This document shows, piece after piece, positions 48,831 to 58,843 of a DNA stretch of 64,000 nucleotides. The stretch lies in NCBI GenBank assembly GCA_035582835.1, contig JAYKAV010002519.1, positions 248,001 through 312,000 of the forward strand. Reading direction: 5' to 3'. The position numbers were made by a program, and so were the translations under genes. Each line of letters starts with the position of its first letter. Position 1 is the first letter of the stretch. The notes under the pieces were generated by a model that saw only the letters and a list, made by a program, of their open reading frames with translations, did not search any database and was not told the origin of the DNA. Origin of the DNA: Phoebastria nigripes (Eukaryota > Chordata > Aves > Procellariiformes > Diomedeidae).

Positions 48831-50723
48831 ACAGAAGTTTAATTTGTATTTTTGAAACCAGATCCTCCATCAAGATGCAGCTGTCTAGCCAGGATCAGGA
48901 CTACAGCATACACGTTCTCATTCTGCTACAGCCTTCTGCAACTGAACTAGCATGCAGGACTGGTGCCCGACCAGACATGAACAAGCCAGATCAACAACAT
49001 TTTCAAACATGAGATGAGGGAAAATTATAAAATGGCTAATAATTCCAGTTTCTTTTATTACTTTCTGAGAAAAAACAAATCACTTTTTTATTTTTATCAC
49101 TTCCCCTACTTCCCAAATTTGTCTATGTTCTAGGAGGAGATATAACTACTACTTCTTCCTGTTTTTCTTACACATTTTGTTATTCAGAGTGCAGTGCTGA
49201 AAGATTTTGTCTCTAAGGCACTCTGAGCATTCCTTGGAGAGACGCTCAGCCCTATTTGGAATGAAAATCAAGTGGTTTAACTGTAGTATCACAGACTCAG
49301 AAGAGCTTTGTGAAGTCTCAAGGATGATTACAAATGGCCAGGGTTAACAGTGTGACATATATCTCTTAGGTCTGTTGTGGCTTAATTGAAACCATGGGAC
49401 AAGTCAAATATCCAAGAATGGGATCTGTGTATACCATCAGGTCTCATGTCTGATAGAGTGTGTAAGTACTAGTGCTTTCATATAAAATCATAGAGGTGTA
49501 TGGAAATGCCACTTCTGCAACCATTAACCTTGTCTTAGAATGGGCTACTTGCAACCTTCTTTTAAAGGTGTCTAGCTGGCACCCCTACCTCCCAAAAAAC
49601 ACAAAGAGTCTTTTGTCCTTTTGCCTTGAAGATGAAACTCCACAGTGCATTACTCCTTTTCTCCACTAGCTCAGAGCTTAGCCCACATATCCAAATAATC
49701 AAAGGGAATATGAAGGAATATGAATTATTCACTTAAACGTAACTGAAATCAATCAGGGCTTGGATGTGATCTGTTGTGACAGAAGTTACAAATCCTCACA
49801 TTTTACTTAGGCACCCAAATTTAGCCTTTGTCTTCTTTTGAATCCAGCATTCAATAAGGAAAATAACAATATACAAGTAAGGATTACTCCTCCTGCTTTA
49901 TTATAGGTGACAGTGTTGCATCCACAGTATTCTTTCCAGATGTACTCATGAGCATGTTTATAAATGTTGGTTTAGGAGTAACTTTTCAAATATTTAAGCA
50001 GATGGAGCATCTGCTGCTATCAAGTCTATAAAGAAGGTGGGGTGTTAATAAAGACTTCATTATTGGCACAGCAAATGTCAGAAAGATTACTGTTGCTTGT
50101 AAAAGCAGTAAACACTGTGAGAGGTGCAGTCTGCATAAGGATGGCGAAACCTTTCCAAAGGTCTCTGCCTCTCTCATCATTAGACTGTATTAGCAGCCTC
50201 GGAAAACAGGAGCTCTCTATTAAAGAGACAGGAGCAAGGCAGGGTAAAATGCTGGAAGAGAAGCCACATGGCAGTAATCATGGTGAATAACTCTAGCTGT
50301 AGAATTTCATTAAATGAAATTAACTTTACAGTCACAATAAAATTGGAAATAGTAAAGGTTATGTTCTTTATGGAGAGAAAAAACTAGTTGTTTCAAGTTT
50401 AGAGGGAATCACGTAAGCATTTGAAAGTGTCTGCAAATGTACTATTAAGCCCTGAAGTTCAGTTACAATGAACCATGAAAGAGGAGTAGAAATCTACATA
50501 GAGGTGTAATGTAAGGTGTAATTGTATTAAAATTACATGAGATCTATGAATCTACATGTGGGTGTGCATGTGCACAGCTGCAAGTCCCAGGAGGGGAAGC
50601 TTCAAGGACGTCAGTCTTTATTGCTATGGAATGTGACATGTATTAGTTTACTATTCCTCTTATACTGTTAGCTTGCTATTCACTTTACCGCTGTTGCCCT
50701 CTCCTGCATTAAATGTAATGATT
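48831..50723. other. Unique AT-rich sequence, no gene seen
   Basis: Frames are up to 82 codons (from 50042), without recognised content. No repeats identified. Confidence 0.62.
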
Positions 50724-50774
50724 TGTCGTGGTTTAACCCTGGCAGCACCTAAACACCACGCAGCCGCTCGCTCA

Positions 50775-50794
50775 CCCCCCCCCCCCCCCCCCCC
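50775..50794 (+). repeat. Poly-C run (at least 20 C) running into an assembly gap
   Basis: Twenty C bases end at the first N. Copy 1 of the LTR has only CTCCCCCAC at the matching place (about 23346-23354). The run is thus either expanded in this copy or an artefact of the failed assembly. Confidence 0.85.
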
Positions 50795-51144
50795 NNNNNN
50801 NNNNNNNNNNNNNNNNNNNNNNNNNNNNNNNNNNNNNNNNNNNNNNNNNNNNNNNNNNNNNNNNNNNNNNNNNNNNNNNNNNNNNNNNNNNNNNNNNNNN
50901 NNNNNNNNNNNNNNNNNNNNNNNNNNNNNNNNNNNNNNNNNNNNNNNNNNNNNNNNNNNNNNNNNNNNNNNNNNNNNNNNNNNNNNNNNNNNNNNNNNNN
51001 NNNNNNNNNNNNNNNNNNNNNNNNNNNNNNNNNNNNNNNNNNNNNNNNNNNNNNNNNNNNNNNNNNNNNNNNNNNNNNNNNNNNNNNNNNNNNNNNNNNN
51101 NNNNNNNNNNNNNNNNNNNNNNNNNNNNNNNNNNNNNNNNNNNN
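50795..51144. other. Assembly gap, 350 N
   Basis: No sequence information. Open frames reported across this block have no meaning. Confidence 0.99.
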
Positions 51145-51890
51145 CACCCAAAACATCAATGGGCCATCAACGCTCCTATTATACCAAACCCAAAACACAG
51201 CACACCCTCCCCAGCTACTGGGAAGAAAGTTAACTCTGTCCCAGCCGGAACCAGGACATGATTGCAATGAGAATATTGCCAAGACTTCTCTTGTCTCCTT
51301 GCAGCCCCAACAACTGCAATCTCCTATGTGAACTGCTATTTAATCGCAGTGCTTTCTCTCCTCACAGAGAGTTGTGTTCAGCATATTTTTAAAATTCCTA
51401 ATAAAAAATTATCACCCTCAAAGGCTTAGACGTCCAAATTGGGACAGCAGTGGTTTCTGGATTCCACCCCCAGCCCTGTTGTGCTGTTCAGAAAAATAGC
51501 ATGAGGTCGTTGTTCTCTAGATGCGTAAGACNCAGCATGGTCATTTTGGTGTTCATTGAATATTCACCAAAACGTTGTTATTAATATTAGTATGATTTGC
51601 ATAGCAATAACAGTTTTGAGTGACTTCTCTCCTCAGAACAAAATCTTCTGTTTACATCTGAAACATGCATACAAGGGGAAAGGGAGGTTTTGGTCATGAG
51701 TGGAGAAGAATGGAGAGCATTTGCCATCCAGAGTTCTTATTTAGAAACACTCTGATTACTACATCTAAAACAATGAATAAACTAATCAAGGTTGTAGCAC
51801 CATTTGAGTTACTTGTAATCCTGGTGGCATTCCCTACAGGGCAGTTCCTCAAAGCAAAGGACTGAGTCTTTCCAGGAGCTTCACATTAAA

Positions 51891-51956
51891 GTGTGTGTGT
51901 GTATATATATGTATGCATGTGTGTGTGTATATATATATTTATATACGCATACATGT
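51891..51956 (+). repeat. (GT)n/(TA)n compound microsatellite
   Basis: GT-rich and TA-rich blocks alternate: (GT)6, (AT)4, GTATGCAT, (GT)5, (AT)5, then ATACGCATACATG. It is an ordinary compound dinucleotide repeat. Confidence 0.92.
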
Positions 51957-54900
51957 GAAGTCTGCCAACAATCAAACAATACCTTGCAAGCTGATGATGG
52001 TATGCTGCCTGGGAGTGACTATTCTGTCATTGAATTTAACCTTGTTCAGCTGCTACTTTAACTCCTAGTATTCCCTAGCACTTCTTTTGTTTTTTCCCTG
52101 CTAGTATGTGACCACCCTTTTCCTAGCCTAATACAATCAAAATGGAAAGAATAAAATGGAATTTGTTTTTATGCATAGTTACAACTTTTCTATACAATGT
52201 CTTATCATCATAATTAGCTTTACAGTACTAAACCAGAAACTGCTAATGTGTGTTGATGGGAAATACTGCTTTCCAGATTTCATCCATAGGATCCAGAGCT
52301 CCAGGCTGTATTTCTTCCCATGCTAGGTTTCCTTTTGTGCTGAGCAGACTTTTTTGTGATTTTGATGTTGGGCAGTTTTTTTGTTGGTAGAGTCCAACAG
52401 CACATTTTGATTAACCAAAGGAGAACATAAAAGTATATTTAGTTAGGATGAGTATCTCACTGAAATTCACTATGTACAGCCTAAAAGTGTTTATCTAAAG
52501 TAGAGTTACATACAGTTTAGATTTATTCTTCAGGATTCCAGAATTTAACAGCATACCTCNGGAATCAAAAGAATATCTGTACCTTGTGTGTAGATTAGCA
52601 ATGTTTTCAGAAACATCCTAAGGTTTGAGATATTCAACTATTTAACCTGAGTGCATGATATTATCAGCAAATACCAGTTACTCCTGCAACGAGGAAGGTA
52701 ATACTTTCTTTTCAAAATGGCAGTCCTCGGTACTTAACAGGGGGAAAAAATGCTGATGTTCAATAAAACAGGAGAACAAGAAAAGTTCATGGTAGAAGAG
52801 AATTAATACAGACTTCATCTCAATTTTTACTCCAGAGAATGGTATTTTATTAACTCTGATGTTTCAGATATTCTTTTAAATCTTTAAAACTTTATACTTT
52901 TACCAACATAAATATATTTTAATCATGTTTTCAATGGCATTTTCTTAAACCAGTCTTCTACGTCGAAAAGCTCATAGAAGAACACATCAAAAATTTTCTA
53001 AGAAATTTTCTAAGCAGCTAAAACTACTCCTGAAATGTAACCATAGGTCTTCAGTTCAGGGAAGAGCAACAATACATATCCACAGAACAAACAGGAAGTA
53101 CTTCAGCTGATATGTCATCCTAGTGACAATAGTCCAGCACTAATTTTACTTTCATATCTCCTTCGTATGACTCAAAATGAGCAGGATTCAAGCAAACATA
53201 TAGAGTTAAATACTTAACAGTCCCCTCTCCCCTATTTCTATCTGCCCTGATCTCCTTAACTTTTTTGCTTTTTCCATATCCCCTCCCAAACAATTTCTTC
53301 CCTCCCTCTAAATCAACATAGTGTACAACCTTATAATATCACTCCCATCTCCTGTTTATCTCCAAACACCAAAACAGTGGAACTCCTGTAAAAAATATTT
53401 TGCATTGTGTTCATTCTCCTTCTGGGCTACTGTTTTCCCTCAAATATCAAAATCTCTTCTAATCTTGAAGATTTGGATTATAAATTCTTTGGGTCAGGAA
53501 TTATCTCTTATTCTATGATTGTACCTATAACAAGTAATTTCATATTGGTATAGTCTTTGTACAGTACCAGAATAAAATTAATCCATCAGTGACATTTTAC
53601 AATACTATTTTTAAGCCTTGTTATACCATAGAATGGATGCTACATTTTTTTCCCCTTCACTTACGGCTTCAGAATCAGCATTCTCTTTATAACCAAAACC
53701 TGAGACTAGAATTTAGATATTTCATATCCTGTATGGGGATAGCCTTTTTGATTATTCATCTGATAACACCATCTTTCTCTTAGCACACTGTTACTATCAA
53801 CCTTTTGCTTTGCTATAAACAGCATAAAATGAGCATAACAATACATTCCATTGTGCAGGGTTTAATTATTATTAAGCAGGGGATTGTTGACTGGTCTCCC
53901 TCTCCTCCCCTTTTCAGAATGAACAACCACAGAAAAGGTAATCTTTTTGCAGACAATCAGTTTTATTATTCTCAAATATATTAACTGGGAGAAGGACTCA
54001 GTGAAACAAGCTGTGACACTGATTATGGAACAGTAAGGCTTGAAAGATTCCTGAGAGACACGGACAAATATAAAAATGTATATGAAGCAAAAATGAGGAT
54101 AAGCCAAAAAATATTTTAAAGATGAGTAAGGGAAACACCAAAGGGACATATCAACTAGAAAGCTCTTGTGTTCACTCAAGCAGGCCAAAATCTGAATGTG
54201 AGGACAGCGAAACCATAGAGAGAATGACATCACACCACTCTCCACTACATCTGAAGTTTGCTGAATTTTTTCATTCTTTTTGTGCTAGTAGGTTCTCAGG
54301 TAGATTTCATATAAGTATCATTGTGTTTCAGAGGAAACTGAGGGGAATATGTGTGGGGGAATGCATACTATATTCTTAAACCACAACGGAAAACCAGTAG
54401 GACTGGGAAGCCTTTAGGCAGAGCACAAGAAACATCTCCCAAAGGAGATGATGTTTCCTTTGGGTTAAGAAAGTTCTTCATTCATTGTAAAAGAAAGTGA
54501 CCTTTTTCTGTCTGAAAATGGGTGTCTCCTATTACTGTGAACTTGTGGATGAACAGCGTGGTGATAGGGAATCATCAGTCAGGCAGGTGGTCTTGGTGAT
54601 TTGCAGTGCTATTTTAAAAGTTTATCCACATATTGTCAGCACCAGTGATGCCCCTGAAAGTATAACTGGCTTAGAATGCATGAGGATCATCAGAAGTTCC
54701 AAATATTAAATAAGTTAATTAGCATCTTGTTATAAAGAAGCTCTTCACCGAATTTTTTTTTTTTATGTGGGTCATAAAAATAGGATATGAAGATATGTAA
54801 ATTCTGTGACAACCCCTGGGAGATGCAGCCATGCAGTGACCCTAATTATTACTAAGGCAAGCCACACAATATAAAGAAATGGTGAATAAGATGGGAGGGA

Positions 54901-57050
54901 GTAGTATACCTTATACAGCAACTCTCATCCAGAGTTCCTAGAAAACAATAAAGGTGGTGGGCTGCCTCAGCTGCCTGAAGCTCCATCTCCTCAATCACGT
55001 CCCATGCAGATTTATTTGGACATTCATGGGCAGTTTGCCAAAGGGAACTTTGGGGAACCCTCTTAAGACACTGGCTTCCAAGAGGTCCCTTCAGAATCGT
55101 TGGGTGTCCTTACTTCCAGTTGCCACAGCAATGATGGTAACTAGGGAACATCACAACTGTGAGAATTCAGTGACCACCTATTTTTTCTCAGACAGTCATC
55201 TTGTATCACTCCCATGCAAAAAAGGTAGAGTAATATGGTAGAAGATGCTCTAAACAGGTGGAAAAGAAGGGATAATTCACTGAGGTGAAAACAAACTCAC
55301 AGCAGAAGCATTTAGAAAATAAAATAGAAAATTTAAAGTAAAACTTACTATCACAAGTCCACTCATCTGGCTTTGATATCTGGTTGCTGAGCAACATGTT
55401 CATTTGTAACAATCACTGAGCTTGATTAAACATGGTTTTTCTCTTTGCTGGAGGTGATATAAAGATTTCTCAGTCTGTAATCAAGAGACAGCCAAACTTT
55501 GAAAAATATGCAATAAACCAGCAGGCTTCACCTGAAATCCAATTTATTTCATACTCTCTGATAATAATTTCTACAACGAAGGGCTAGAGGTTTGGTCAAT
55601 CTTACTTCCTTACTTCATGCTTTGCAACTCAACTATGCTGCTATATAGGGAAATGATAATTATAGCACTTGAGAAGCACTTTGTATTTCCAAAGCTCTAT
55701 TCAAAAGCTAATTACTAAAAAGTGATATAGCTTGACCCCTCTGGCCAATATCTTGGCAGGGCCACACTCAAGGGACAGTTCTGGGAGGTTAGCTGCCCTC
55801 ACAGTCTGTCCTGAACTGTGCCACAGATTTCCTGAATGAGTCTTGTGAGATAACTTAGGTGCAAATTTTGCTGATCCTAGTCACACTCCGTCTAAACAAA
55901 TAACTTACAATTACTTCATTAGGATTTCATTAGTCCAGCTGACTAACAGTGTATTCTGTGAATAGCCTTAATGAGGGATCCTCATGGTGAACAGAGTAAA
56001 AGAGCAATAATAAATAGACAAAGTGAAAGAACAAAAAAATTGTCATTGGACATTAATACATTTTTTACTTCAGATGAGTAGTGAACAGAGTAAAAATATA
56101 TTTTTCAAGACTTTTCAGCCTGAAAGTATTTCCTTAAAACCTTGAAGCATTCACAGAGCTAGTTCCATACTCATTAAACTGTGGAAAACCACCTGCATGG
56201 ATATTATCTTCTTGTAGCACAAAGACAGAAGACACATAATAATTAGGGTACAGAGAGAAAAGATTTAATGTTAGCTGCATGGTCTGGCCTCTTGGTTCAT
56301 GTTTGCAAGCTACATACAGTACAGCAAGAGATTTATCTGTTATCTGTATTTGTAAGTCAAACCAATGAGTAACGTTCCTTTGTCCTCACTGCTGGAAAGA
56401 AAACACAGTATCTATATGTATTCTTAAAAACACTTTGATGTTTAAATTATCAGTAAAACTCCTTTCTCTTTCCATATGTTAAGTGCCTTAGAGTATTTCT
56501 AATGCTGTCTGAGGAAAGCCTACAAAATTGTGGGACCCCTTGTACTCACATTAAAGATTGGGAAAGGCCTCTTTCTAAGAGAAACAATGTATTGTTAGTT
56601 ATTCCTATGAAAATAGCAAAGCCCTCTTGTAAGTGGGATATAAAGGTAAAATTTCTAACAGCAGTGGCCAGTCTATCATGTCTGATAATATTTTTAATAA
56701 ATTAATATATGGGGGGGGTTAATTTTGAGAATTTTAAAGGTACACTTGATCAGCCTGATGTTTTTTGTTTATGCTAAGATACTCTCCAATGCAAGACCCT
56801 TCGCTGCATTTTCAGTTGTCCTTCTAGAAACTGTGTGTGTGAAAATGTGGGAGATATCAGTGTGACTGTTATAGCTCTCTTTATGATTATTATTCTGCTG
56901 TTTGTTATGAGAGAATAATAGATTAACTCAGAACTGGATGATTTTGTATTTCTGGACAAAGTCAGAAGATGGCTTTAGGTAACACCCATTATCAAAATGT
57001 ACAGGGATAATATAGCTTTCAGACCTTGCACATTGTACCTCTGAATATAC

Positions 57051-57078
57051 CTTCACACCCATAGAAAAGGGTGTGAAG
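57051..57078. repeat. 10-bp perfect inverted repeat, 8-base loop
   Basis: CTTCACACCC (57051-57060) and GGGTGTGAAG (57069-57078) are exact reverse complements. No U-tract or transcript context is visible. Confidence 0.85.
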
Positions 57079-57342
57079 AAAAGATCAGAAAAGATAACTT
57101 CTGAAAAACTCAGCTCCTACAAATATTGGGAAGAGACTGTCTCTGGACAAAAGCAGACTGCTTTGCCATCCTGACTGATGCAATATCTAGAATAAATCAG
57201 ACTGATCTGGAAAGTAATTTTAAGATGTGTGAAGTCTTTTAGTCATTTTACCCCTTTTCTGTCCCATTCCTATGTTCTTAGAGGAAAAGAAATTCTTATT
57301 TAAGAGCAACTTGTTCTGTACTGCTGCAAGGACCTAGCAAGC

Positions 57343-57367
57343 AAATCTCCCTTCTGAAGGGAGATTT
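57343..57367. repeat. 11-bp perfect inverted repeat, 3-base loop
   Basis: AAATCTCCCTT (57343-57353) and AAGGGAGATTT (57357-57367) are exact reverse complements around CTG. It lies 265 bases from the hairpin at 57051. Both may be chance. Confidence 0.85.
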
Positions 57368-57858
57368 CTGACTGTCACTAAAGCAGATAGGGCTTTCTGA
57401 AAAAACATGACCAGCAAAGAAGGTCACAGTCCTATGAAGACCCAGACTTTGGATGGTGTGAACAAAACTGTGGGTTTTCACCCTAAAGGAAGTGAAGGAA
57501 GAACCTGTGAAAAACTGAACGATATTTAACGAGACAAGTCTAAACTGGTCACAGAAGTCATGGAACTGATTGTTAGACCCTGCTTTGTACAAGCACAAAA
57601 ACGATGTGGCAGGACAGTGAAGAATCATGCCCTCCCTCTGGAGATATGTGGAAGAAAGACCTTGAATCGTGAAACATAAAATGCAATGTACTCAAAGGAC
57701 CAAACGAGCCTAGTAGCAGCTTGCACTGCACCAATGAAGCTAATGTTACCACTCAATTGGTACTCTGGAGTTGATAGTCCTGTAGTCCTCCTTTGCTGCC
57801 ATTGGTACATTCATATTGTAACAATTTCCATTTTGCTGATGCTCCATTATTAGAACTG

Positions 57859-58843
57859 TAGAATCATAGAACAGCGCAGGTTGGAAGGGACCTTGAAAGA
57901 TCATCTAGTCTCACCTTTCGTGGGGAGTAGTACCCACACTGTCCAATTGCACCTTGAAACCTCCAGTGATGGGGAATCTACACTCTTCCAGTGATTGTTC
58001 TCACTGTAAATGAATTCTTTCTTAAATCAAGATGAAACCTCTATCCATGCAACTTGTACCCACTGCTCCTTGTCTTCTCCATGTGGCTCCTTGTGAAGAG
58101 AGAGCCTCCATCCTCCTTGTAGCCACCCTTGAAGTACTGGAATACTGTGATGAGGTCCCCCTGAGCCTTTTCTTGTCCAGGGAGGAAAGACCTAACTCTT
58201 TCAATCTTTCCCCATAGGGCAGGTTCTCCAGCCCTTTGATCATCTTCTTGGCCCTCCTTTGGACCCTTTCCAGTCTGTCCGCATCTTTCTTGAATTGTGG
58301 GGACCAGAACTGGACACAATACTCCAGGTGCAGCCTGACAAGCGCTGGGTAGAGTGGGGTGATCACATCTCTGTCTCGGCTAATAATGCCCCTGCGGATG
58401 CAGCCCAGGATCCGATTTGCCTTTGCTGCTGCAGCAGCACACTGCTGACTCATGTTCAGCTTGTTGTCCACCAGGACCCCCCAGGTCCCTTTCAGCAAGG
58501 CTGCTCCCCACACAGATCCCAGCCTGTACTAAGCTATTTGGTTATTTCCTCTCAGGTGCAGGACTTTGCACTTCTCTTTGTTAATCTTCATACTGTTCTT
58601 GCTAGCCCACTCTTCCAGCCTGTCCAGGTCTCTCTGTACGATGGCTCTCCCTTCTGATGTGTCCACCACACCACCCAGTTTGGTGTCATCGGCAAACTTA
58701 CTGATGCTGCTTTCAATCCCATCATCCACATAATTTATGAAGGTGTTGAACATTGATTACCATGACCTGTTAGCCAGTTTGCTACCCATCTTGCAGACGA
58801 CCCATCCAGTCTGTATCTTGCCAGTTTGTCTAGGAGAAGTTTT
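57859..58843 (-). mobile_element. CR1 LINE with decayed reverse transcriptase
   Basis: The plus strand begins TAGAATCATAGAACAGCGCA and GGTTGGAAGGGACCTTGAAA, the reverse complement of a CR1 3' end. It then runs through the 3' UTR and back into ORF2 up to about 58843, where similarity stops. This is the longest CR1 copy in the window, about 985 bases, still 5'-truncated relative to a full 4-5 kb element. Its coding part is described separately. Confidence 0.94.
58041..58843 (-). pseudogene. CR1 ORF2 reverse transcriptase remnant
   Basis: Reading the minus strand from 58843, the peptide starts near LLDKLARYRLDG and continues WVANWLTG, part of the reverse transcriptase fingers/palm. It then jumps at about 58751-58764 to FNTFINYVDDG. 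In related CR1 proteins roughly thirty residues normally lie between these two points, so an internal deletion has removed them. Next comes the catalytic segment SKFADDTKLGG with its ADD motif, then DLDRLEEWA and KCKVLHL. A TAG stop in the same frame lies at about 58526-58528. After it the frame continues with GVLVDNKLNMSQQC, RPL-like and HLEYCVQFWSPQFKKD. A run of five C at 58157-58161 (G on the coding strand) appears one base short, shifting the frame. The reading resumes as DLITVFQYFKGGYKEDGG and ends about 58041. With a deletion, a stop and a frameshift, it cannot make an active enzyme. Confidence 0.9.

Larger units (their letters stand above)
50724..51258 (-). mobile_element. Solo ERVL-like LTR, copy 2, interrupted by an assembly gap
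   Basis: Both ends match copy 1 at 23.3 kb: the minus strand starts TGTCCTGGTTCCGGCTGGG and ends GGTTAAACCACGACA. A perfect 5-bp target duplication TGATT flanks it (50719-50723 and 51259-51263). The middle is lost in a 350-N block. Including that block the length is 535, close to the 549 of copy 1, which supports a solo LTR if the gap size is real. If the gap is only nominal, internal sequence could be hidden. The visible ends differ from copy 1 at about one base in eight, so the two probably belong to different subfamilies or have different ages. Confidence 0.88.
51259..57858. other. Unique AT-rich sequence, no gene seen
   Basis: The largest frames are 127 codons (54245 minus) and 110 codons (57628 minus), without domains. 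It contains the TG/TA microsatellite at 51891, a POU/SOX-like composite at 51595, and small hairpins at 54429, 57051 and 57343. Nothing supports a gene. Confidence 0.6.

Noticed and set aside
23306..51258. One full provirus spanning both LTRs
   Set aside because: Each LTR has its own different flanking duplication, and no retroviral coding sequence is visible between them.
50660..51282. Open frames of 163-186 codons on both strands
   Set aside because: They consist mainly of unknown residues translated from the 350-N gap and poly-C run.
53862..54245. 127-codon minus-strand frame, the longest outside repeats and gaps
   Set aside because: No domain and AT-driven composition (many F, I, S, Y); hydrophobic runs are expected from AT-rich codons. 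Length is within chance for 64 kb.
58032..58657. Plus-strand frames of 61 and 132 codons
   Set aside because: They are antisense shadows of the CR1 reverse transcriptase on the minus strand.
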